A stretch of DNA of 64,000 nucleotides from Rhododendron vialii (taxonomy: Eukaryota; Streptophyta; Magnoliopsida; Ericales; Ericaceae), in contig NC_080561.1 of assembly GCF_030253575.1 (NCBI RefSeq), forward strand, positions 1,244,001 through 1,308,000, given 5' to 3'. Below, in pieces: positions 47,201-57,400 of this stretch. A model generated the notes under the pieces. The model had not been told where the DNA came from. It saw only the letters and a program-made list of their open reading frames with translations, and did no database searches. A program made the translations under genes and the position numbers. How positions within the stretch are numbered: the stretch's first letter is position 1; every line of letters starts with the position of its first letter.

Positions 47201-50032
47201 GCCCATGGAGCTTGGGTGGAGTAAGAATTTTCATTCGGTGGAGCAAAACTTTTCTTAAAAATTCATTCATGACAATTTTAGAATCTTAGTGCACAAATGG
47301 AAGAAAAACTACAACTATACATCTATACAAAAGAACTAGGGCCCTAAGAACTACTAAGAATTAGGGGTTGAAATCAAAACCATAGCTAATTATTAGGGAC
47401 GATTCGATGACGAACTTTCAGAGCCATATATAATAAGGTATAGTATAGTAACTTATTAAGTGGGTTGAATTGACTTATATGTACATAGCTAGCCTGCATA
47501 CATAGCCATAAGGATGGGAATCTAGGCAGTCCTTCATTAGTTACCAACAAAATAATACAAATTTGCCTTGCAGATGGATTTGTGTTTTCCCATGGGTGCC
47601 TAGGACCTAACATGACATTGCAACAGTATGAGAATCGTTGCTATTTTAATCTTGCTAAACATGAATGTGAATTGGTTGTCCCATTTTCAGGTCCCCCTTT
47701 GTCATCACCCAACTGATGAGTGAAAAAAAACACGCACCTACTACATAGGAAATTTGGAATAGAGCTATATAGCCCTGACTGGAGAACAAGAATGTGAAAG
47801 CTCCGGTAGTTCGGTTGGTTTGCTCCTTACACAATTGATCAAAGTTCACATCTCGAAGTCAAGCATGAGTGGTTTGCCTTTGATAGAACCGGAGAGAATT
47901 AGTCGAGGTGCGCGTAAGCTGACCCTAACACCCTGAAGGTCAAACCAAAGGAAAAATAATAATGTGAAAGCTCCATAGCATTGTCCCTTGTTAATGAGAG
48001 AGGATGCGGATACCATGTGGTCCTTTGTTAGTATTGCCAAACAAAATGACAACAAACAGTCAAAAGGTGACAAGGCAAGGAATTAGGCGTGATGGAGATT
48101 GAAAAAGATGGCAAGAGACCAATACCCGACAGGACAGCAACACTTGGTAAAAGCCTTCACCAACACAATCAAAGCACACCCCACTGAGAAGTTGCAATGA
48201 GTTCTCCTTTTGGACTTTCAGAAAGACACCCATTTTGGATCCATTACTTTGTGATAGTGGGCGAGTAAAATTACCACCAACCCAGGAAACTTTTGAAATG
48301 AGCAGCAGTTTCTAAGGCTCTGTTTGGATGGAGCTCCCACGTTACGGTTCCGTACTTTGGAGACACCTTTTTCTATAAGGTGGACCTAGACACGGATCCA
48401 AAATCTTACATGCAAATATCTACACAGGGAGCCAAATCTGAAATCAATCTTAATAGTTAATACTACATTTTTAGCAAGACTATTGGTAATTGTTCTAGGG
48501 TAGCATTTTATTGTGTTTCTTGGTAGGGGAGCATACAGTATCTATATTTGTCCCAAAAGTGTAAACCGCCATTTATTATGACACACAGAAACGAAAATAC
48601 AACACAAACCCGCTATCATACATGAAGATGTAGCCTTATGTGCTGCTTTACTCCAACAAAAGAACCTGATAACTCTAAGAATATCACTATTAACCTAAAA
48701 TACCTTAATTTGTCAATGAACATAAGAATTCTTCCAAAAGTTGTGTTTTTTTTGATAACCAGGCGTTTGAGTCAGTTTACGCCTACCCTCCTTTCACTAG
48801 CAGGGTCCCACTTAAAAGCTATGTTTGGGACATTTCTCATATTGAACTAAGCATTCATGCATCCGTACAACATGCCCGAGGGGCACTTTCGTCAGTGAAA
48901 ATGTTTCAAGAAATAATAATGCATATCAACTACCATGGTATGATGGTAAGCATGCCAAATCTATATTCATTGAAAACTCTAGGGGAAAAAGAAAAAAGAT
49001 GATAAAAGGAATAGGTGGTTAGGCGCCTACAAATCAAATTATCAAAGTGCCACACTAATTAAACCCATTTAAAAAAAAAAACCCAAAGGGTTTTGAGCAA
49101 GTAGGTATAGAAAAATTAATACGTGCTTCTCCTCCTTTGGGTCGTATATTCGAATTCTACGGAGGTTAAACATTTTAAACCTTAGCCATTAGAGAGTTTG
49201 TTCAATCATTAACTTCAGTGCTCCGAAATTACTCAAGATGCGCAAACTTGTCCGGACATCCGGTTATTAAAAAAATAAAAAGAAGAATAAAATAAACCCA
49301 CTTACAGTATTAAACACTGAAGACACGTCCGAATGACACGTAAGAAGATCAGGACCGTCAAAAAACAGAATCAGTTACCTAAACCGGATGCGCTTGAGAT
49401 CGTTGCCGCCACGTGGCATCGAAACGAACGTGATGAGAACTCCGGGCTCCACCTGAGCGACCCACTCCTTCGGCTCGTTCTCCTCCACGAACACGATCGG
49501 GTCGACCCGGCGCCCGCTCGCCGACGCCGGCGTCGCCTCGCCGCTCGATATGCCCTTCAGCCGCGCCTCCAGCTCCTTCCCCCACTGCCTCGACGAGCTC
49601 GAGCTCGAGCTAGCCGTGCGGCGGTACGACCACCGGAACCTCTCCGACGACTCCGACTCAGCGTAGCCCTTGCTGTTCTGGTGCTGAATCGGTGGCGCCG
49701 CAGCACACGGGTTACAGGTCCGATATGCTCCTGATGCCTTCAATGCCATGTCCTTTATCTGCAAATTATTCAGAACAGTGCGCGAAGAACAATTAAACAA
49801 GAAACAAATAACACATTGAACAATCAAGCAAGAAGCATTTGACTTCTACGTGGTTCCTAGATGTATGTAGTGTAGATATGTAGTGTAGAGAGAGAGAGAG
49901 AGGAATTGCCTGAGTGGTGAGAGATTTGATGGCTTGCTTGCTACTTGCCGAGTCATGGCGGTCGACTTCCTCAGGTTGATGAAGCGACTCATCGCCGCCG
50001 GGTTGCTTCGGGCGAGCTACACACGTCAGCAT
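43445..50032 (-). CDS. BRX-like: BREVIS RADIX family protein (5 exons)
   Basis: Minus-strand exons are 50032-49910, 49758-49379, 46237-46102, 45615-45215 and 43538-43445, giving 377 aa; frame is kept throughout. The conserved N-terminus is MLTC... and [21 protein letters not shown]. Two BRX domains follow: the first (about 137-193) has [20 protein letters not shown] and [20 protein letters not shown]; the second (about 316-372) has [20 protein letters not shown] and [20 protein letters not shown]. Serine-rich linkers lie between. BRX proteins act at the plasma membrane and nucleus in root protophloem growth and auxin/brassinosteroid responses. Intron 1 (49909-49759) has a GC donor (CAG|GCAATT) and an AG acceptor; no GT lies nearby. 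The chain ends QYLDRLCD, a short extension past the usual QYL. Introns 2 and 3 carry SINE-like copies and a MITE. Confidence 0.95.
44217..44258. repeat. (CT)21 microsatellite in BRX intron 4
   Basis: Uninterrupted CT in intron 4 (43539-45214); it reads as GA in the BRX transcript and is complementary to the tract at 43204-43241. Confidence 0.85.
44286..44395. repeat. ~50 bp tandem duplication in BRX intron 4
   Basis: Two copies of ATGGCTCAAG(C/G)GACCTA followed by CTTTTTACAGTAGATTTAGT and ACCAC, head to tail, nearly identical, so the duplication is recent. Confidence 0.8.
45695..46034. mobile_element. PIF/Harbinger-like MITE in BRX intron 3
   Basis: 340 bp with ends GAGCTTCTACATGG and (right) TTTGAGATGCTC, each bordered by TTA (45692-45694, 46035-46037). 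GAGC(A/T)TCT termini with TTA duplications are typical of eudicot PIF/Harbinger MITEs. The right end lies 68 bp from BRX exon 3 and the left end 80 bp from exon 4, so it makes up most of the intron. Confidence 0.65.
47783..47950 (+). mobile_element. SINE-like element in BRX intron 2
   Basis: GGTAGTTCGGTTGGTTTG resembles a tRNA A box (TAGCTCAGTTGG) and AAGTTCACATCTCGAAGTC a B box about 45 bp later. The 3' module GAATTAGTCGAGGTGCGCGT AAGCTGACCC is shared with 35165, 49226 and 63511. Antisense to BRX. Confidence 0.5.
49085..49290 (+). mobile_element. SINE-like element in BRX intron 2, near exon 2
   Basis: A B-box-like ATATTCGAATTCTACG at about 49146, the shared 3' module TTACTCAAGATGCGCAAACT ... 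TCCGGACATCCGG and an A-rich tail (ATTAAAAAAATAAAAAG) ending about 90 bp from the exon 2 donor. The A box is weak. Confidence 0.45.
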
Positions 50033-50945
50033 TCTCTCTTCTCCAGTAGCCGATAACACAAACCCTAATGCGTTTAGTTTATATGTCTACGTACAGAGAT
50101 GGATTAGGAGTTTATGAGCTCGTTCGAAACGCCTGCACCATTAGATACATAATCAACCCAATGCTTTCACAGAGTCATGTATGGATGCAAAAATACTACT
50201 ATATACGTATAGAAATTGGGACCTCTGAAAGGCAAGAAATCAGTAAATGATGGAGGATTGAGCTTGGAATTAACTGCAGATAACGAGGCATCAGTGTGCC
50301 CTTCTGGGTCAGGCACTTAAATGCCCCACCATAAATCACGCTCAGAAACACCCAGATTCCTGGAAATTCAATAACTACAAGTCAAAAACCCAAAAAAAGA
50401 ATGGAACCAAATGGGGAAAAAAGGAATCAAATTACGAACGAGCTTGATGGAGAAAGTATTTATACACACAGTCTGTATATGGTATCTGATGGATTTTGTA
50501 TTTGTTTGTGGATTTGGAATGGGTCCAAAATTCTGATGCGGTTGGTGGTCTGGGGTTGAGGAGGGAGAAGAGAGGGTGGAAGATGTTTGTCCTCTTTATG
50601 ATGTTTTTAATGGCTCCCCTTTTGACAGGTAACCGGAGATGGAACCGGCTGCGACAGTTGGTGGTTTGGCGGGTTGATTTGTGTTTGAGCTTTTGCGGCA
50701 ATGGAGAGAGAGAGCTGGCTTTTGGGCCTGGGCCATTTTTGGGAGAGAAGAATAGGATTCGTTTTGGACCCAAAGTTCGATGCCAATTACGACGCTGACA
50801 GCCTTGAGGATTAGAAAACCTTGAGTAGTCAAAACTATGTTTACAAAGCCCAATGAACTTTGTTTCAGTTATATGGAAATGATACGAAATGATGGAAAAA
50901 TCAATTTTTTCTATAATTTTTCACGTGTTGTTATCAGGTTTGTAA

Positions 50946-51939
50946 GAGCCCATTTTAGAACACTTTTTTTTTTTTGATCCGCACATTTATAAATAAAACG
51001 TCATACGGCATCTACAAATTTCAAAACAAAACCACGAAAAGGAACAACAAGAAGAGCAGGAAGGACTAATTGTAGCCTAAGACCAGGAACCTTTTCACAC
51101 CGCCACTTACTCAAAGGCAGGGTCGGGACACGTAGAGTATGAATCCAGACAATAATTCCCTTCGAGAAACAAAACCCTAATCGTAGTGATCAGTGCAGCA
51201 CAGTGAAACCTATCATCCCCAATACAGTAATCCAAAACCAAAACGCCGGCAAAACAAACGCAAAGTTATTTGCCCACCACCGCACCCTCCGGATCTGGGG
51301 GAAACCCAGACCGAAAACAAAGCCGGACTGAAAAAACAACCAGTGAAAACAAAACCAAAACAAAACCCTTCCAGAAAGGGAAAACCCTAACCCCAACACC
51401 CCATTATTACCTCGACGCCGGCCACCATTCACCGGATCTGAGAGGAAAAGGCTGATTCTGGACGAAAACAAGTCCACCGAACTCCGGCCGGAAGCCCGAG
51501 CACCAAGAAACTGAATGCCTAGAACTCAGAACCACTTACCAAACCAGCCTGAAATAGATACACCAAACGGAGAGGAGAAGAGGAGGAGATGGAGAGAGGG
51601 GGGAGGAGGGAGGAGGAGGCGGCAGCCCCCTCCCCCAAGCTGAAGAGATAAGGTTTTGGTCGCCTGGAGAAAGAGGGGATTTTTTAGAGAGAGAAAGGGA
51701 AAGGAGTATTTAGAACACCTTCTTAAAAAATAAGTACTTATTTCACATTTTCAAACTAAAAAATAATGTAAACGAAAAATAAATTTTCAAATTTTTTTGC
51801 ACCATATTAAAGATCTCATTGAGATCTCTTAAACAAGATCCATATTGCATATTTTTATATTTCAATAAGCCCATTATTTTGGAGCTTGAAATTGCCTTCT
51901 TAAAAAATAAGTACTTATCCGGCTTTCTGGAACGGGGCC
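50946..51939. mobile_element. PIF/Harbinger-like MITE, GGCCCCGTTCC family, copy 4, split by a retroposon
   Basis: The left end GAGCCCATTTTAGAACAC (50946-50963, after TAA) corresponds to the family end GGCCCCGTTCCAGAACAC. The element resumes at about 51709 with TTTAGAACACCTTCTTAAAA and ends TTCTGGAACGGGGCC before TAA (51940-51942). TAA flanks match on both sides. The interruption is the retroposon at 50964-51708. Confidence 0.75.
50964..51708 (-). mobile_element. Poly(A) retroposon inserted in a MITE
   Basis: On the minus strand it starts with a CTTTCTCTCTCTAAAAAA leader, has GC-rich sequence with GGCTGCCGCCTCCTCC, no long frame, and ends ATGTGCGGATC followed by a 12 nt A-run. The 10 bp duplication TTTAGAACAC is exact (50954-50963 and 51709-51718). 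Poly(A) plus a target duplication of this size indicates target-primed reverse transcription by LINE machinery. It could be a non-autonomous LINE derivative or a retroposed non-coding transcript. Confidence 0.75.
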
Positions 51940-52310
51940 TAAGACCCACCAGCTTTGACTTTTCAATGGAAATACTTTTCTGCAAAATAAGTTTTGAAAA
52001 AATGAATAAATTTTTATTTTCCTACAAGATTTCCTGTCAAAAGAAAACACACAGGAAAATAAATTTCGTTTTTTTTTACTTTACCTCACTTCACTTTTCT
52101 AGAAAACCAATTTTCCAGACAATATTCCCCTAATAATTGAACGAAGCCAAGGGTAATGGAAAGAAACAAAAAGTATATAACCACACCATGCTTGCACACT
52201 TATACGCGCATAAACGTGTGGGACGACACATTGCGGTTCCACACATTTATGTAAATTTGTTCAAATGCGCTATTTGTACAATGTTTGATGTACCCATAGC
52301 AACCCTATTA

Positions 52311-52600
52311 GAGCAAGTTTACCAGTGTAAATGTAAACTACCTTGTGAACAGTTCTCAATTCTATTTTAGCTATCAACTTTTCTTTCACAACTACACCAA
52401 CACAATTTATTTTACCTATCATCTATTTTTTTTTCTTTTTCCAATATTAAAAATAAAGAGAGGAGAAAGGCGGAAGGAGAGAGAAAAGAAACAATAAAAA
52501 AAGAAAAGAGTATGAATATTTCTTAGGTAAAAATAACTAAGAACTATTCACAAATTGGTTTTACCTCTTCTTTTACCTAATCTAGTGCAAACAAGTTTTT
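52311..52600. mobile_element. PIF/Harbinger-like MITE, GAGCAAGTTTA family, copy 2
   Basis: After TTA it begins GAGCAAGTTTACCAGTGTAA and carries the same blocks as the 42158 copy: ACACCAACAC, ACCTATCATCTATT, a purine-rich centre, CACAAATT, TTTTACCTAATC. The right end (CAAACAAGTTTTTCG) is decayed. Confidence 0.6.
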
Positions 52601-52727
52601 CGTGATTTTTCTCTTCAAAATAGAGAAAAATGTATTTTACATTGTTTGAGGTACTTGATCAGAGGTCAAGAGTACAGTTGTGCATTTATGTGTAGTTATG
52701 ACTTTGTAGGGGAAAGAAATGATATTT

Positions 52728-52925
52728 ACATATATTAGTGGGAACCCGTGCTAAAAAAATGATGGTATTTAACTTCGAAACTTTGGTTTCCTAATGTTTT
52801 CCCCCATCATTATTAGTCCAGGGATTATCTGCATATATACTAGTGGGAACCCCATTTAATTTCAAAACTTTGGTTTCCTAAATGCTTTTCCTCCATCATG
52901 ATTGGTCCAGAGATTTTATGGAGAA
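52728..52925. repeat. ~110 bp tandem duplication
   Basis: Two diverged head-to-tail copies, each with ACATATATTAGTGGGAACCC or CATATATACTAGTGGGAACC, then TTCRAAACTTTGGTTTCCTAA, CCATCATNATTRGTCCAG and GGATT/AGATT. Confidence 0.65.
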
Positions 52926-54016
52926 ATATCACCAGATTGTGATCATATGTTTTCTTGGGATAGATAGAGCCGACTTATGAGAGAAACCAAAGAAGTCTAA
53001 GCTTTGTGTCTCCAGAAAAAAAGTTAAAAAATGGGGTTTCTAAATTCTAAAAACCCCTATATATATATTAGGTCAAAAAATATTTACTCTAAGCATTCTT
53101 TACTCAAAATATGTCCAATTCAATTTTTGTAATGGTAAATATTTTGTAATGAATTTTTTTATGAAAATCTTTGTTGACCAGCCTTTGTATGAAAAAATAT
53201 AGAGTGTGTCTCGTTTAAAGAATTCACTCCCGACCCCTGAAAGTTATGAACCAGCTCTAAGTATGAATAGACAAACCGCTATATATTCTGGGATTGTGAT
53301 CATATGATACGATGAGGTTCAAATCATATATCAACGAGTTAAATTTATAAGTTTACTCTAGCTGTTTCTTAAAAGGATATTCACACTTGATGGGTACAAT
53401 TTTTCTTCTAATTATAAATCGAGCACCTGACCAAAAATAAAAATCCAAACCATGAAATGACAAAAACTAATCGCCCTTCATTCTAATAAATTTTTGGGAT
53501 TTTCTATTTGTTTTCCCAGTACAGCTAAATCATCATTGAACCGTTTCCTACCCTCTTGGTTCAATCATCATTCCATAATACTGGGATTAATAAAAGAGGA
53601 AATCTTCTTTACGGAGCATTCCGTAAAGAAGATTTAAGGCGCTAAATTGCGCGAGTTTAAAAGTATTCTGGACGGATCGGATTGAAGAACAATTGCGACT
53701 GCTAACACTTATTTTTGACCGATTAAAATTGAAAACATATTTCAATTTTCAATTGCACAAATGGACGGATGAGATTACGCCGGGACTTGATCAAGTTTAA
53801 AATCGAAAAAGGGTAGGTAAAAACAACTGTTCCAGTGTCACTTTCCAAGTGTCAACCCAACAAGACGACCTCGTTTCACCGGAAAAGTAACAGCTTTTCT
53901 CCCTATAACTCTTCGCCAGGAATTAAATTGAATTGAATTTCCTACCACGTTTCTCTTCACCTCCTTTTCCTTTCCTTCCCGAGCAAAAGCATCGCAATCG
54001 ATGCATTCATAGCGAG

Positions 54017-54018
<2 letters not shown>
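52926..54018. other. Upstream region of WAV2, no separate gene
   Basis: No gene recognised. A small perfect hairpin AAATCTTCTTTACGGAGCAT TCCGTAAAGAAGATTT lies at 53600-53635. The last few hundred bases should hold the WAV2 promoter; no unambiguous TATA box was picked. Confidence 0.4.

Positions 54019-54056
<38 letters not shown>
54019..54056 (+). repeat. (AG)19 in WAV2 5' leader
   Basis: 38 nt of uninterrupted AG ending 22 nt upstream of the WAV2 ATG. Complementary to the CT tract that begins intron 1 at 54318. Confidence 0.9.
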
Positions 54057-54061
<5 letters not shown>

Positions 54062-54078
54062 AATTGAGAATTGGAGAA

Positions 54079-54312
54079 ATGGTGTCGTACGTGAACGTGT
54101 TTCTGTACGGGGTGGGAGGCATAGTGGTGGCCGGGATAGCGTTACTGGTGGCGTTCCAGGAGCGGCTAGTCTACGTGCCGGTGTTGCCTGGTCTCACCAA
54201 GTCCTACCCGATCACCCCCGCTCGTCTCCGCCTCAGCTACGAAGACGTGTGGCTCAGATCTTCCGACGGTGTCCGCCTCCACTCTTGGTTCATCAAGCTC
54301 TTCCCCGACTGC

Positions 54313-54408
<96 letters not shown>

Positions 54409-57400
54409 TATATATACATGCGTAATATATGTACAAATATCTTTGAACTGTAGATGTAGCGATCCAATTTAGGTTTAAGCTTCTGTGCATTCTGAAATCG
54501 CGTTAGTACCAGTGAATTAGGGTTTATCTGGCCAGTGAAATTGGAAATGAAGAGAGTTCTGTTGGAGTACACCCAAGTGGAGTGGGTGTGAGTGTATGGG
54601 ATAAAACCCCTTGGCTTTTCTCCCTATTTTGGACTGCCTTTCGCCAGTGGTGGTGTGTGTGTGCTGAGACAGAGAGAGGGCAAGAGTGAGTGTGAGCGTA
54701 GAGCTCCCCCGGGGGGAGCGGGGCTCCTCGGAGATGCCCGAAGAGACTGTCAGAGAGCCACCGGAGTGAGGGAGAGAGAGAGAGAGGAGTGGGGAAGCCG
54801 GTTTGTGGCTATCCCGGTGAGGTTTTTTCATACTTTATGTATGTGTGTTATATACATAGTGGAGTTTTTGCTCGGATATCTCTCGTGTTTATGTGCTTGG
54901 TTTGTTTGCGTGCTTGTGCTTGGGGGTGCGGATTTGAGGGGGTCGGGTCACGACCCAACAAGTTCTAGTCAGATGATAAGGTTGCAAGCGATTTCTGGCG
55001 AATTAGGCTTTTGAAAGGTATTGTTTGTTGTGGAGTTGGGGATGGTTCATGAGCTTGTTGTGGTCAGTGAAGTTGGAAATGAAGAGTGAAATTCAGATTC
55101 TAAGGTCACAAGCAGTTTGTGGTGAATTTGGGAATTTTTACTTTATGGATGGTTGTGGACTTAGGCTCAGTGTTTACGAGCTTGTTGTGGTAAGTGAAGT
55201 TGGAAAGGAAGAGTGCAATTTAGATTATAAGGTCGCAAGCGATTTGTGGTGAATTAGGCATTTTAAATGTATTGTTTGTCGTGGACTGGGATCAGTGTTC
55301 ATGAGCTTGGTGTGGTCTGTGAAATTGGAAATTAAGAGTTGAATTCAGTTTCTGAATTGGGTAGAAGCGGTCTTAGGTGGAATAGGGTTTGTTTTGGACT
55401 CAGGGCTCATTGTTCATGAGCTTGTTGTGGCCAGTGAAATTGGAAATGGAGAGTTCAGTTTATATTCTAAGGTCGTAAACAGTTTGTGGTGAATTTGGGA
55501 TTTTTTACTGTGTGCTTTGTTGGGGACTTAGACTCAGTGTTTATGAGTTGGAAATGAATAGTGTAATTTTGATTCTAAGGTCGTTAGCGATTTGTAGCAA
55601 ATACAGTATAATCTTAGTACAGTGTATTTGTAGCGATCAGTTTTGGTTTATGATATTTCGCATTTATAAAGTATTTGTATCAGTGAATTAGGGTTTATGT
55701 TCTGTTCGATTTGTCGTGAATTAGGGGGTTTTTACTGTATAGTTTGGGGGCTTAGGGATCAGTGTTTGTGAGCTTGTTGTGGTCAGTGAAATTGGAAACT
55801 AAGAGTTGAATTTAGTTTAAACATTGGGGATAGAAGCGATTTCAGGAGGGACAGGGTATTTTTGCTGTTTGGTTCATTTTGGAGTTAGGGCCTGGCTCAC
55901 TGTTCACGAGCTTGTTGTGGTCAGTGAAATTGGAAATGAAGAGTTCGATTTGGATTCTAAGGTTGTAAGCGATTTGTGGTGAACTAGGGTTTTTCACTGT
56001 ATGGTTCGTTGTAGACTTAGGGATCAGTGTTCATGAGCTTGTTGTGGTAAGTGAAATCGGGAATGAAGAGTGTAATTTTGATTCTGAGGTCGTTAGCGAT
56101 TTGTATTGTTTTTGCTATTTACATATTGTTTTTGCTGTTTGGTTCGTTTTGGAGTTAGGGCCTGGCTCACTGGTCACGAGATTGTTGTGGTCAGTGAAAT
56201 TGGAAATGAAGACTTCAATTTGGATTCTAAGGTCATAAGCGTTTTGTGGTGAACTAGGGTTTTTCACTGTATGGTTCGTTGTGGACTTAGGGATCAGTGT
56301 TCATGAGCTTGTTGCGGTAAGTGAAATTGGGAATGAAGAGTGTAATTTAGTTTCTACAGTAGGGGTAGAAGCGATTTTAGGAGGGATAGGTTTTTTTTGC
56401 TGTTTGGTTCGTTTTGGACTTAGGGCCCGGCTCACTATTCGTGAACTTGTTGCGGTCAGTGAAATTGGAAATGAAGACTTCAATTTGGATTCTAAGGTCA
56501 TAAGTGTGGTGAACTAGGGTTTTTCCCTGTATGGTTCATTGTGGACTTAGGGATCAGTGTTCATGAGCTTGTTGTGGTAAGTGAAATTGGGAATGAAGAG
56601 TGTAATTTTGATTCCGAGGTCGTTAGCGATTTGTAGTGAATTGGGGTTTGTTTCTGTATGGTTGGTTGTGGATTTAGGGATCATCATTCAGGAGCTTGTT
56701 GTGGTCTGCGGAATCCGAAATTAAGAGTTGAATTTAGTTTCTAGTTTCTACAGTGGCAGTAGAAGCGATTTTAGGTAGAATAGGGTTTGTTTTTTGTTTG
56801 GTTCGTTGTGGACTTAGGGCTTACTGTTCATGAGCTTGTTGTGGACAGTGAAGTTGCAAATGAAGACTTCAATTTTGAAGAAGCGATTTTGGTGCATTAG
56901 GGTTTATTTTCTGTTTTGAGTAACTCATTACGTTCTTGGGGCTCACTGTTCATGAATTTGTTGTGGTCAGTGGAATGGGAAATGAGTGCAGTTTATATCC
57001 TAAAGCTGCATTGGAAGTGATTTTTGGTGAACTGGGGTTTGTTTTTGCTTGATTTTGAAAAAACACTAGTTTGAAGTTCCAAACCCTATGGAAGCACAAT
57101 TTCATATGACCTCTCAAGCTCGGGAAGTCATTTGCAATGGCATGCACAGCATGTGTGTGTGCCCTTGTGATTGCATGAGTGTAGTTTTTGCCGCTACCTT
57201 CCTTATTACTCCACCACAGCAATGGAAACTGCATGCTAGGCGTTTCCTATGGTAATTTTGTTTGGTATCTTTCTTGTCTGCACTTTCTGCATATATTGTT
57301 GGGACACCTCACAATAATTTAACAGAAAGTAGTGCATGTTTTTTGCAGGTCCAACTATTCTGTTTTTCCAGGAAAATGCTGGCAGTATCCTTTTGTTGTA

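Noticed and set aside
47792-47940. Possible tRNA gene (A-box and B-box-like motifs)
   Set aside because: No acceptor-stem pairing or anticodon arm could be drawn; the shared 3' module at four other sites indicates a SINE.
49333-49734. 133-codon Arg-rich frame on the plus strand
   Set aside because: Antisense to BRX exon 2; the Arg-rich run mirrors the Ser-rich and acidic codons of the real gene.
54592-55014. 140-codon frame in WAV2 intron 1
   Set aside because: It spans the solo LTR and the start of the minisatellite; no protein signature.
54990-57010. Regularly spaced repeats that could suggest a CRISPR array
   Set aside because: Units are ~127 bp, degenerate along their whole length, in a plant intron, with no unique spacers; this is a minisatellite.
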